A stretch of DNA of 64,000 nt from Algoriphagus sp. TR-M9 (GTDB lineage: Bacteria; Bacteroidota; Bacteroidia; Cytophagales; Cyclobacteriaceae). Shown here in pieces: positions 54,857 through 63,873 of the stretch. The stretch covers positions 1,435,001 through 1,499,000 of the forward strand of contig NZ_CP115160.1 in the NCBI RefSeq assembly GCF_027594545.1, read 5' to 3'. Numbering within the stretch: the first letter of the stretch is position 1; the number at the start of each line of letters is the position of its first letter. The position numbers and the translations under genes are program-made. Below the pieces are notes generated by a model that did no database searches, was not told the DNA's origin, and saw nothing but the letters and a program-made list of their open reading frames with translations.

Positions 54857-55972
54857 ATGCCTAAAGTTTTATTTTTATTAGCTGTCCCCCCTCCAATTCA
54901 TGGAGCCTCAGTGATGGGTAAATATATCCAGGATAGTAAGGTGATCAATGAATCGTATCAGATCTCTTATATCAATCTGAATACTTCTACTTCTGTAGAG
55001 GAAATAGGGGGGGCTGGCCTAAGAAAGTATTTTCGAATAATAGGACTATTATTTAAGGTTTTTATTCAGCTTATTAGGCTCAGACCTCATTTTACATATA
55101 TGACCCCCACTGCTGGAGGTATGGGGTTTTATAAGGACTGGCCATTAGCTATGTTATGTAAACTTTTCTCCAATCGCTTCATTATTCATTGCCATAATAA
55201 AGGGGTTGTGAATTTTCAGAGTAATGCATTGGATGATTGGTTGTATAGAAGGTTTTTTCATAAGACGGATGTTATCCTTTTGGCAAAAGAGCTATTTTCA
55301 GATGTTAGTAAGTATGTCAGCAAGGAAAGGCTTTATATCTGTCCTAATGGCATTCCTGATCCTGAGCCTAATCTTAAATTCAAAAGATTAGGAAAAACTG
55401 AACCGCTCAAAATTCTGTTTTTGTCCAACCTAATTCGTGAAAAAGGTATTTTTGACCTATTACATGCAATAGCACTAATTAAAAATGAATCCATACCAAT
55501 TCATTGCACAATAATAGGTGGAGAGGGAGATGTATCTAAACAAGAACTTCTTAATGAAGTATCGGAGCTTAATTTAGATAAAGAAATAACATATTTAGGA
55601 AAAAAGTACGGTAAAGAAAAGCATGAGATAATCCAGGCTTCTGATGTTTTCGTATTTCCAACTTACTACCGTAAAGAGTGTTTTCCCTTAGTAATACTAG
55701 AGGCAATGGCATTCGGACTCCCGGTGATCACTACCGATGAAGGGGGGATTCGATCGATTATTAATAATCGAATAAATGGATTGATTGTAGACTCAAACGC
55801 TCCAGGAAAATTGGCAATAGCTATTAAGGAATTAGCAGAAAATGAAGAATTAAGACTTTTTCTAAGCCAATCAGCAAGGAAGGACTTTACTCAAAATTTT
55901 ACTTTGGAAAAGTTTGAAGAAAATTTTTTGAATAGTATTAATAGAATTATAAAAACAAACTATCAAGTTTAG
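54857..55972 (+). CDS. Glycosyltransferase family 4
   Basis: A 371-residue GT-B enzyme. It opens VLFLLAVPPPIHGASVMGKYI. The donor domain has ILFLSNLIREKGIFDLLHAI, CTIIGGEGDVSKQE and VFVFPTYYRKECFPLVILEAMAFGLPVITTDEGGIRSII. A hydrophobic patch at about 55-75 (FRIIGLLFKVFIQLIRLRP) may contact the membrane. It lies 3 bp before the WecG/TagA gene. Donor unknown. Confidence 0.9.
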   Translation: MPKVLFLLAVPPPIHGASVMGKYIQDSKVINESYQISYINLNTSTSVEEIGGAGLRKYFRIIGLLFKVFIQLIRLRPHFTYMTPTAGGMGFYKDWPLAMLCKLFSNRFIIHCHNKGVVNFQSNALDDWLYRRFFHKTDVILLAKELFSDVSKYVSKERLYICPNGIPDPEPNLKFKRLGKTEPLKILFLSNLIREKGIFDLLHAIALIKNESIPIHCTIIGGEGDVSKQELLNEVSELNLDKEITYLGKKYGKEKHEIIQASDVFVFPTYYRKECFPLVILEAMAFGLPVITTDEGGIRSIINNRINGLIVDSNAPGKLAIAIKELAENEELRLFLSQSARKDFTQNFTLEKFEENFLNSINRIIKTNYQV

Positions 55973-55975
55973 GTA

Positions 55976-56698
55976 ATGGAAATAAGGTTTAAAGATTACA
56001 TATTACAGACCCAATTACCAACCTCATGGATTGAAGGAAAAAAATGTGTAATAAACACCATAAATCCACACTCATACTGTATTGCAGAAGAGGATCCTGA
56101 ATTTAAAGAGGCGTTAATTACTTCGGATATTCTTATACCTGACGGTGTGGGAATTGTGCTTGCAAGCAGACTTTTGTATGGGATAAAAATCCCTAAAGTA
56201 GCAGGTTATGATTTGCATTTACATTACCTAGACCTGCTCAATCAAACTAGGGCTAAAGTCTTTTATCTGGGCTCAACAGATTCCACTTTAGAAAAGATAA
56301 GGAAGAGGTTAATAAAAGAATATCCTTTTATACAATTCTACAGTTACAGTCCTCCTTTTAAGCCGGTATTGGATGATCAGGATAACTCACGCATCCACCA
56401 AATAATTAATGAAGTAAAGCCGAAAGTTTTATTTGTGGGTATGACAGCTCCCAAACAGGAAAAGTGGGTTTACCAAAATAAAGATATACTAGATGTCAAT
56501 ATTATATGTTCAATCGGAGCTGTCTTTGATTTTTACTCTGGCAACATCAAAAGACCTAGTAAATTTTGGATTGATCTAGGACTAGAATGGTTACCTAGGT
56601 TACTTCATGAACCAAGGAGACTTTGGAAAAGGACATTTATTTCCAGTCCTAAATTTTTACTTTACTTAATATCTTCCAAATTTTCAGCTCCATCCTAA
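55976..56698 (+). CDS. WecG/TagA/CpsF family glycosyltransferase (GT26)
   Basis: A 240-residue enzyme of the GT26 family (WecG, TagA, CpsF), which adds N-acetylmannosamine, its uronic acid or a related sugar to the polyprenyl-linked GlcNAc. Signature blocks are NPHSYCIAEEDPEFKEAL, SDILIPDGVGIVLASRLLYG with the catalytic aspartate near 60, GMTAPKQEKWVYQNK, and IGAVFDFYSGNIKRPSKFW ending GLEWLPRLLHEPRRLWKR. The C-terminal tail is the membrane-contact appendage. Paired with the WecA-like transferase at 61050, it could make the second sugar of the block B unit, with the UDP-HexNAcA from 35100 a possible donor (inference). Confidence 0.93.
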   Translation: MEIRFKDYILQTQLPTSWIEGKKCVINTINPHSYCIAEEDPEFKEALITSDILIPDGVGIVLASRLLYGIKIPKVAGYDLHLHYLDLLNQTRAKVFYLGSTDSTLEKIRKRLIKEYPFIQFYSYSPPFKPVLDDQDNSRIHQIINEVKPKVLFVGMTAPKQEKWVYQNKDILDVNIICSIGAVFDFYSGNIKRPSKFWIDLGLEWLPRLLHEPRRLWKRTFISSPKFLLYLISSKFSAPS

Positions 56699-56858
56699 CT
56701 CTTCATGTAGGATTAGTCAAGCTCCTCTCAAACTTAATCTATTGTTTAAAGATAAAATTACGATAATGACTAATCTTTGGATTGGTCTGTTAAGAATTTA
56801 AGCTGTACACCAGCTAATCAATACTAATAGAAATTTCATCTGCTCCTATAAACCATAA

Positions 56859-58223
56859 ATGAATTATCAATGGATCGATAAGTTTAGAGCTTATCCAAAA
56901 TTTCATGCGTTGCTCCAAAGAGCTTTTTCTTCCGAAATTTTCAAAAGAATTCTTAGGGGCTCTTTTTGGAATGCTATCCTAAATTTTTTTAGCAAAGGAG
57001 TTTCATTTATTGGAACTGTGGTTATTATTAGGCTGATTGGTAAAGAAGCATATGGCGAATTCGGGATGTTGAATAGTACTATTGCCATGTTTGGTATGTT
57101 CACTACTTTCAGTATCTCTCAAACTGCCACTAAACATATCGCTGAATTTCGGGATTTAAACAGACCAAAAGCAGGTAGAATAATTGGCTTGTCTTTTTTG
57201 TTTTCAGCTACTTTGGGAATGTTTATTTTCTTGATAGTACAGCTAACTGCAGGACTAATAGCGCATAACTCTTTAGAAGCTCCACATTTGGAAGGCAGCC
57301 TTCGGTTGATGGCTACCGGAATGCTTTTTGGTTCATTGAATGGTGCTCAATATGGTGTCATTAATGGATTAGAAGCATTTAAGGAAAATTCTTTTCTTGG
57401 AATTTTCCTGGGAATTATGCTCACGATTTTAAAAATAGCATTAACCTATTGGTTCGGTTTTTTTGGCGCAGTGTTAGGAATGACCATAGAGCCATTTATT
57501 ACCTACCTAGCAACATTTTATCTTATTAGAAAGCTTCTTAAACGCTCACACTTAAAAATTCTCTTTAGGGGTGCTTTGAAGGAGTACAGAGTATTATTCA
57601 ACTACAGTCTTCCGTCTCTTTTATCTGGGATGCTTATTTTTCCCACCAATTGGTATACTATGTCTCTCCTTGCTACCAACAAGGCAGGTGGGTATGATGA
57701 CCTAGCCGATTTCAATGTAGCTAACCAATGGTTCAATGTGCTCATTTTCATTACCTACATCTTGGTCAGTAGTTTTTTGCCGATTTTCGCAGATCTCTGG
57801 ACTAAGAAACAGTTTTATAAAGTAAACCGTATTGTTAAAAATGCTTCACTTGCAATTCTGGCCATTTTTATTCCGATAAGCTTAATTTTCTTGGTGTTTG
57901 GCGAATCTATTGCCAAAATTTACGGTGTAGAATACACAGGAGTAGGGATATTAATATTTGTGTCAGTCTTTACCCTCATACCACAGTCGCTATGCATCGT
58001 ATTAAATAACGTTTTGGTAGCAAGTGGTAGACTTTGGACCAGCTTATCGGTGTTTGCTGCATGGAGTGTTACATTTATAGCTTTCACTTTCTTATTGCTT
58101 TCCTATTCATCTATGGGATTAGTGATTGCCAGATTGATTGCATTTGTGCTCTATTTAGTTATTCTATTTTCGGTTTACAGGTCCTATTATAGAAAATCAT
58201 CTTTACAAGCTCAGACAATATGA
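56859..58223 (+). CDS. Wzx-type flippase (block B)
   Basis: A 454-residue MOP-superfamily flippase with about 12 membrane helices. It opens with a basic segment, then FKRILRGSFWNAILNFFSKGVSFIGTVVIIRLIGKEAYGEFGMLNS, the standard Wzx start. Internal SLPSLLSGMLIFPTNWYTMSLL and the SSFLPIFADLW helix boundary are typical. It differs from the block A flippase, so each block should move its own repeat unit. The stop overlaps the next GT4 start (ATGA). A 160-bp gap precedes it. Confidence 0.9.
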   Translation: MNYQWIDKFRAYPKFHALLQRAFSSEIFKRILRGSFWNAILNFFSKGVSFIGTVVIIRLIGKEAYGEFGMLNSTIAMFGMFTTFSISQTATKHIAEFRDLNRPKAGRIIGLSFLFSATLGMFIFLIVQLTAGLIAHNSLEAPHLEGSLRLMATGMLFGSLNGAQYGVINGLEAFKENSFLGIFLGIMLTILKIALTYWFGFFGAVLGMTIEPFITYLATFYLIRKLLKRSHLKILFRGALKEYRVLFNYSLPSLLSGMLIFPTNWYTMSLLATNKAGGYDDLADFNVANQWFNVLIFITYILVSSFLPIFADLWTKKQFYKVNRIVKNASLAILAIFIPISLIFLVFGESIAKIYGVEYTGVGILIFVSVFTLIPQSLCIVLNNVLVASGRLWTSLSVFAAWSVTFIAFTFLLLSYSSMGLVIARLIAFVLYLVILFSVYRSYYRKSSLQAQTI

Positions 58224-59398
58224 AAGTTGGGATAGTCACATATGCACTGAATATTGGGGGTGTTGAAAGGGTGATTTTAAACTTGTACCAAGGTCTAGAA
58301 AGAGCTGGGTATGAACCTACTGTTTTTGAAGTGATGAAAATAGGTGAATGGAGTAGAAAATTTCAGTCCATGGGCCTAAGGGTGAAAAAGGTTCTGCCAT
58401 ATTTTTGGCAGAGTAAAAAAGCTCACGCATTTAGAATTTTAACGGAATTAGAAGCTTTCCCTATTTTATTTTTAAATGATGTTCAATACGTACATAGCAT
58501 TTTAGGATTTTTGCCGCCTTCGACTCGAGTTTTTCCAATAGTCCATGGCAACCTAGAATCCATGCTTTACAATGCATCTTTCAACCTCACACAAATTCAA
58601 AATATTCTTTGTGTCAATTCTATTCTTGCCGAACGATTGCAAAAGGAGTATGATGTAGATGAAAAAATGATTTGCGTCGTCAGTAACTCACTAGAAAGCG
58701 TCAACGATCCCCCATCCTTTCTCAATAGACGGAATAAATTTGTGTATTTAGGAAGGTTAAATGATTTTGAAAAAGGTATCATGGATATACCCGAAATTTT
58801 TAAGATAATTAGCAGGTACAATCCTAACCTACATGTGGACATCTACGGCTCTGGAGAATTAGAAGAAGAATTTAGGGCTAAAGTGAGTGAGTTAAATCTT
58901 CAAAAGATAATTCATCTAAAAGGCCAATTAAGCCCTGATAGGGTTAATCAGGTTTTATCAGAGTATAAATATTTGATTTTCCCTTCAAAATTCGAAAGTG
59001 GCGCCCTAGTTCTTAAGGAGGCAATGATAAACGGAGTGGTTCCGTTTGCCTATAGGCTTAAAGGGCAGACTGATGTAATTATTACCCATGGGGAAAACGG
59101 TTTTATGGCTGAACCCGGAGATGTATCTGAGTTCGCAAAAAATATCCTTTCAAACTATTCAAACTCAACTAAGATGTTTAGCATTAGTGAGAATGCAATT
59201 CGAACCATAAAGGATAAATTTTCTATGGAGGCAATGATGGCTACTTATTTAAATATTATAGAACAAGGTACAAAATCAGATGATCCTTTAAGGTCTTCTA
59301 AGCTAGAGGTAAAGATCCTTGAAGAATTCCCTTCGATTCCAATTTTCTTAATTAGACCCCTGCGTAAAGCCTTGCGAATAATAGGACTACATCAATGA
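58220..59398 (+). CDS. Glycosyltransferase family 4
   Basis: A 392-residue GT-B enzyme. It opens VGIVTYALNIGGVERVILNLYQGL. The donor domain has KFVYLGRLNDFEKGIMDIPEIF, VDIYGSGELEEEF and LIFPSKFESGALVLKEAMINGVVPFAY. The E-x7-E motif is present with a smaller second half. It is tied by four-base overlaps to the flippase before it and the GT4 after it. Sugar unknown. Confidence 0.88.
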   Translation: MKVGIVTYALNIGGVERVILNLYQGLERAGYEPTVFEVMKIGEWSRKFQSMGLRVKKVLPYFWQSKKAHAFRILTELEAFPILFLNDVQYVHSILGFLPPSTRVFPIVHGNLESMLYNASFNLTQIQNILCVNSILAERLQKEYDVDEKMICVVSNSLESVNDPPSFLNRRNKFVYLGRLNDFEKGIMDIPEIFKIISRYNPNLHVDIYGSGELEEEFRAKVSELNLQKIIHLKGQLSPDRVNQVLSEYKYLIFPSKFESGALVLKEAMINGVVPFAYRLKGQTDVIITHGENGFMAEPGDVSEFAKNILSNYSNSTKMFSISENAIRTIKDKFSMEAMMATYLNIIEQGTKSDDPLRSSKLEVKILEEFPSIPIFLIRPLRKALRIIGLHQ

Positions 59399-60615
59399 GA
59401 TCAATAAGAATTCTTTTTATTACGACTGCATTTCCACCATACGAATTTTCTGAAGCCTTAGTAAATGCTAAACTAGTGAAATCACTGATGAACAAGGGAC
59501 ATGACGTACATGTGGTTTCCAGACCTGCGACGATAGTTTATGCCAATTCCTGGTCAGGAGAGTGGGAGCCCTTTCGTGATCAGGTTTATTACCCAAATTC
59601 TAGCAACAAGTCTAAATGGGAATTTCATTTAAAAACGATTAAAGGTTTGCTCAGGTATAAGCTGCCGGTAGAGGGTATACGATGGGGGTTGGAGGCTGAA
59701 ATCCTTGCAAACAAGTTACATCAGGATAAACCCTTTGATGTAATCATGACCAGAATGCCCTCTTTATTTCCTCATATGCTAGGATTGAGGTTAGGAGCTC
59801 TCTGGAAAGTGCCAGTAATTTGCAATTGGAATGATCCTACAGATGATATTCGTCCATTTGGAAATAAAGTTTCAAAGTGTAGATCATTACTCCTCAAATA
59901 TATTTCTAGAAAAGCTTTTAAATCCGCATCACTAAACACCTTTCCGTCTAAAAGACTCCGTGACCATTATCTTAAAACTAATCTTTCAGGAATTTCATCG
60001 CCTACAGAAATTGTTCCTCACATTGGCTTTTATCCTGATTTTGAACTGAATCACAATCAGCAGGGAATAGTTAAAATTGCCCATGCTGGTAACATGTTGG
60101 ATAATATTAACCTTGACTTATTACTTGTATCATTTAAATCTATTTGGGAAAAAGGGTTATCTTTTGAGTTTCATGTTTTTGGTATAGTCCAACAGAAACT
60201 ACTGTCTAAAATTGAGGCAATGGGGCTAGAAAAGGCTATAATCATCCATAATCCACTAAGATATACCGAAATGATCTTACGATTAATGGAGTTTGATTAT
60301 TTGATGATTTTGGAAGCTCAGTACGAGGAAGGGATTCTTATGTTAAGCAAGCTTTCAGATTATGCTTCCCTTGGCAAACCAATTATAGCCCTTTCCCCTA
60401 GAAATGGAGTGACTAAAGATTATTTGATGGGCGAGAAAGGATTCTATGTCTACGACAATAGTAATCAAGAGGAAATAGAGATAGGGCTAACCGAAATAAT
60501 AAATGAGTTTCCAGCCATTGATTTTCCTAGATCCGATAATCGGTTGTGGACAGATGTAAATCCGAGCAAAATTTTAGAAACTTATGAACAAATTTTCGAT
60601 CGGTTATATATATGA
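59395..60615 (+). CDS. Glycosyltransferase, GT4-like
   Basis: A 406-residue GT-B enzyme. It opens IRILFITTAFPPYEFSEALVNAKLVKSL. The donor domain is less canonical: VKIAHAGNMLDNINLDLLLV, FHVFGIVQQKLLSKI and LEAQYEEGILMLSKLSDYASLGKPIIAL, in which the E-x7-E pattern is replaced by an acidic YEEG segment. ICNWNDPTDDIRPFG in the acceptor half is conserved-looking. It starts within the previous stop (ATGA) and is the last gene before a 434-bp gap. The fold is well supported, the exact family less so. Confidence 0.8.
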   Translation: MRSIRILFITTAFPPYEFSEALVNAKLVKSLMNKGHDVHVVSRPATIVYANSWSGEWEPFRDQVYYPNSSNKSKWEFHLKTIKGLLRYKLPVEGIRWGLEAEILANKLHQDKPFDVIMTRMPSLFPHMLGLRLGALWKVPVICNWNDPTDDIRPFGNKVSKCRSLLLKYISRKAFKSASLNTFPSKRLRDHYLKTNLSGISSPTEIVPHIGFYPDFELNHNQQGIVKIAHAGNMLDNINLDLLLVSFKSIWEKGLSFEFHVFGIVQQKLLSKIEAMGLEKAIIIHNPLRYTEMILRLMEFDYLMILEAQYEEGILMLSKLSDYASLGKPIIALSPRNGVTKDYLMGEKGFYVYDNSNQEEIEIGLTEIINEFPAIDFPRSDNRLWTDVNPSKILETYEQIFDRLYI

Positions 60616-61049
60616 TTTACAGTGTTTTATGATCTCTTATTTGGCTGAAATGGAGCTTGAAAAATATATTTCTTAAAAAATCATTCAATCAATAAAATAT
60701 ACGATTGGCATCGTGGCTTTCTGTATCAGGTTTATTTGAGGATTTAAGACCCTAATCTGTGATATTTTTTCTACGATTGTCGATCCATCTTCCGAGTTAA
60801 ATTCGTAAATGCATATTACAAAGCCAGCATTATAACTCTTTTAGAGAGACAGTGGTTGACTTAGATGGGGAATTAAGCATTCATCCAGAAATGGCATATG
60901 TTTTGGAAACCCTGTATTAATTAGGAATTATTGGTGAATCGGTCTTCATATTGTTGCTTTCTTCCTTAAATTGACGTTATTTTGCAATGCCTGTTCAACC
61001 CATAACCGCTTAGTTTTATTTGCAAAAAAAAATTACTTTCTAAAATTAA
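60616..61049. other. 434-bp gap before the priming transferase gene
   Basis: The longest non-coding stretch of block B. It is A/T-rich and has no perfect TAnnTTTG box; TATTTTG near 60980 is one base short. A short open frame at 60801-60920 may be a gene remnant. The gap may hold a separate promoter for the transferase, but none could be defined. Confidence 0.4.
60801..60920 (+). pseudogene. Possible C-terminal gene remnant
   Basis: An open frame of 39 codons after an in-frame TAA, without a start codon until late. It ends ...FRETVVDLDGELSIHPEMAY... and a TAA at 60918-60920. The residue mix is protein-like, unlike its A/T-rich surroundings, which suggests the tail of a lost gene. I do not recognise the family. 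It could also be chance. Confidence 0.2.
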
Positions 61050-62198
61050 ATGAATCAATTTTTAGCCTTAGTCTCAGCCTTCGGATTGGGAGTGTTGATT
61101 TTGCCAATCCTCATAATAGTACTCAAGAAAGCAAACATTGGTGACATTCCAGGTGGGCGGAAAATTCATCGAAAGGTTACGCCATCGATGGGAGGGATTG
61201 CGATTATTTTTGCTAGTCTAGTTTCATTTGGTATTTGGGGATGGTACATGTCTCCTGGAACCATGAGATTTGTGGTTTTAGCAATTTCTATTATGTTTTT
61301 TATAGGGGTTCGAGATGATCTTTCTCCTCTAAGTGCGTTAAATAAGCTATTTATGCAGTTAGGGGCTCTCCTTTTAATTTATTACTATGCGGATATTCGA
61401 GTTACTAATTTTCATGGATTTCTAGGATTAAATGAACTTCCTGAATTTGCTAGTTTTTTGGTCACTCTGTTTATTCTCTTTGCGATTACTAATGCGTATA
61501 ACCTGATTGATGGGATAGATGGCTTGGCAGGCACCATTGCTTTTATTCCTTTATTGATTCTCGGTTTTTGGTTTGATGCAGTTGGATTTATTGGGTATTC
61601 GATATTTTGTTTTGCTCTTTTAGGGGCTATAATTGCTTTTTTAACTTTCAATTGGCACCCAGCCAAGATTTTCATGGGTGATACAGGGTCTCTGCCCGTT
61701 GGGTTTGCTCTTGCAATTTTAGTAGTGGCATTTATGAATATAAATTCAAGTCTAGCCATTCAAAATGAATTTAGAATCTCCCCAAGTTTTAGTTTTGCAC
61801 TTGCTTTAGTGTTAATACCAGCATTTGATATGGGACGTGTTTTTGCAAAGAGAGTTTCGAGTGGCAAACATCCTATGAAAGCAGATAAAAATCACCTTCA
61901 CCATTTACTGATGAGATTTGGAATGAACATGCCAAAAGTGGTTACAATTCTTACACTTTCACAAATTTCTATTCTTCTAGGAGTTGTCCTAATGCGCAAT
62001 TTTTCAGATGCCCTGGTAGTTCCAATAGTATGTCTTTTGGTACTGGGGTCTGGAGTGGTTTTGGAATTGGTAACTCCTCACTTCCTTAAATTAAAGATTA
62101 TGAAAGGACTTCCACGTCTGAATGACTGGAGCGCTCCCAAATCCAAGCCAACTGTAGAGCCGGAAGAGTTCAAAAATTGGCCAATCAATATGAATTAA
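61050..62198 (+). CDS. Polyprenyl-phosphate sugar-1-phosphate transferase (WecA/TagO-like)
   Basis: A 382-residue membrane enzyme with about ten to eleven helices. It starts repeat-unit synthesis by moving GlcNAc-1-phosphate (or a related sugar phosphate) from UDP-sugar to undecaprenyl phosphate. Family blocks are [49 protein letters not shown] at 148-161 with Asp154 and Asp157, [12 protein letters not shown] with Asp211, and [13 protein letters not shown]. All catalytic acidic residues are present. It is the only priming enzyme in the window, although two assembly sets exist. Confidence 0.93.
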   Translation: MNQFLALVSAFGLGVLILPILIIVLKKANIGDIPGGRKIHRKVTPSMGGIAIIFASLVSFGIWGWYMSPGTMRFVVLAISIMFFIGVRDDLSPLSALNKLFMQLGALLLIYYYADIRVTNFHGFLGLNELPEFASFLVTLFILFAITNAYNLIDGIDGLAGTIAFIPLLILGFWFDAVGFIGYSIFCFALLGAIIAFLTFNWHPAKIFMGDTGSLPVGFALAILVVAFMNINSSLAIQNEFRISPSFSFALALVLIPAFDMGRVFAKRVSSGKHPMKADKNHLHHLLMRFGMNMPKVVTILTLSQISILLGVVLMRNFSDALVVPIVCLLVLGSGVVLELVTPHFLKLKIMKGLPRLNDWSAPKSKPTVEPEEFKNWPINMN

Positions 62199-62238
62199 GC
62201 TAAGTGATGATTCATATTAATCCGCTTTTAATATATCC

Positions 62239-63873
62239 ATGAAATACCCATATAAGGTGAAAATTGGTTTACTCACCAAGCCCTTGGAGAACTTAGACCC
62301 TTGGGAAATTGAATTGTTTGATCAATTATTAGATCTTGATTTTTTGGAAATAGCTGTCCTAATTCTTGATGGGCGCACTATTGAAGTGGAACAAGAACCA
62401 AAGAAGGGACTAAAAAGTCTTTGGCCCGGGAATTTTTTGTGGAAATGGCAAAAAATAATAGAAAAAAAAATCTTTAAACCGGTCGGTACTAATTCTGATA
62501 AAGTAAAGCAACTGTTTTTGTCAACTTCTATAGTTCGTATGCTCCCTGATAGAAAGGGCTTTGTGGATTATTTTGATAGAAAGGAAAGTGAAAAACTAAA
62601 AGGTTTAGATCTTGATGTAATACTTCGTCACGAATTCAACATTATCAAAGGGGGAATATTGAATATCCCCAAATATGGAGTCTGGAGTCTTCATCACGGT
62701 GATAATTTTGTGAATAGGGGAGGACCAGCAGGTTTTTGGGAAATTATAGAGAAACATGAAGTAGTAGGGGTTACTCTTCAGAAGTTGACTCCGGAGTTAG
62801 ATGGGGGTTTGATTATTGAAAAGGCGTTTTATAACATTAATTGGTCTTTTATAAAAAACCAGCAATTCATCCAATTCTCATCCATACAGCTTGTTTTAAA
62901 GAATATCAGGAAAATTAGTTATGGTAGATTTGATTTGTCAAAATCACTTACTTATAGTTACCCACTATACAGAAGCCCGGGATTAGCTGCCACATTGGCT
63001 TATTTAACTAATTTTTACAAAGAATTTTTCTTATTAGTTTATCACAGGTTCTTATCCAAAAAGGGAGATAATTTTTGGAAATTATATTTTGGAAAAGGTG
63101 AGTTCATATATGCTCCTCTATTTAGAGCTAAAGAAATTCCTGTTCCAGAAGGGGAGTTTTGGGCTGATCCTTTTTTGCTTGTTAAGGATGGCGTCAAATA
63201 CTTGTTCTTTGAAAGGTTCAGATTTGAAAGGCAATCAGCTTGTATTAGCGTAGGGATATTGGAAAACGCAAGGGTTTCTGGGATCAAAGATGTAATTGAT
63301 GACGGTTCACATATGTCATATCCGAACGTTTTTGAAGATGAAGGTGAAATATTCATGATTCCTGAAACGTGCGCTAAAAAGAGGTTAGAAGTTTATAAGG
63401 CAGTTGACTTTCCTTATAAGTGGGAGCTTTATTCTACTGCCTTTGAAGGTGAACAAATTGCCGACGTTAACTTTATGCGAGATACTGAGGGGAAAGCTTG
63501 GATTTTCTTTAGTAAGGGCTTCTGGCACGATTTGAATTCAGACCTGTATATTTATCAAATAGACTCCTTGAGACTGGAGAAATTAACGCCACATTTACTG
63601 AATCCAGTGATTATTGATGCTAGAATTGCTAGAAATGGAGGGAAAATTTATCAAAAAAATGATGAATATTTTAGACCAAGTCAAAGAAATGTTAAAGGAA
63701 AATATGGTTTCGGAGTTAATGTCAATCAAATATTAGAACTAAGTCTTGAGGAATATAATGAAACGAAAATCGTATCAGCTTATCCTTCATTTAAACCAAA
63801 TATTACAGGCTTCCATCATGTGGACAGTCATGATGATTTTTATTTAATGGATGTGGCCATTAGGAAGGAATAG
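62239..63873 (+). CDS. Formyltransferase-like domain fused to a C-terminal beta-propeller
   Basis: A 544-residue protein. Residues of about 90-220 resemble the formyltransferase fold of Fmt and sugar N-formyltransferases: LDVILRHEFNIIKGGILNIPKYGVWSLHHGDNFVNRGGPAGFWE and LDGGLIIEKA. The Fmt triad is Asn-His-Asp; here His152 (or His153) and Asp188 can be placed, but the Asn position reads Ser150. After a linker with basic and hydrophobic parts (230-290), residues of about 305-540 form a five-bladed-propeller-like domain (FWADPFLLVKDGVKYLFFE, SYPNVFEDEGEIFMIPETCA, FHHVDSHDDFYLMDVAIRKE) resembling GH43-type or GINT1 N-terminal modules. It lies 40 bp after the priming transferase. A sugar-modifying or glycan-binding role is likely; formyl transfer is not proven. 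Confidence 0.7.
   Translation: MKYPYKVKIGLLTKPLENLDPWEIELFDQLLDLDFLEIAVLILDGRTIEVEQEPKKGLKSLWPGNFLWKWQKIIEKKIFKPVGTNSDKVKQLFLSTSIVRMLPDRKGFVDYFDRKESEKLKGLDLDVILRHEFNIIKGGILNIPKYGVWSLHHGDNFVNRGGPAGFWEIIEKHEVVGVTLQKLTPELDGGLIIEKAFYNINWSFIKNQQFIQFSSIQLVLKNIRKISYGRFDLSKSLTYSYPLYRSPGLAATLAYLTNFYKEFFLLVYHRFLSKKGDNFWKLYFGKGEFIYAPLFRAKEIPVPEGEFWADPFLLVKDGVKYLFFERFRFERQSACISVGILENARVSGIKDVIDDGSHMSYPNVFEDEGEIFMIPETCAKKRLEVYKAVDFPYKWELYSTAFEGEQIADVNFMRDTEGKAWIFFSKGFWHDLNSDLYIYQIDSLRLEKLTPHLLNPVIIDARIARNGGKIYQKNDEYFRPSQRNVKGKYGFGVNVNQILELSLEEYNETKIVSAYPSFKPNITGFHHVDSHDDFYLMDVAIRKE

Noticed and set aside
56711..56775. Nine-base inverted repeat GATTAGTCA / TGACTAATC in the gap before the block B flippase
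   Set aside because: Arms are 47 bases apart with no promoter box or target-site pattern; no supporting context.
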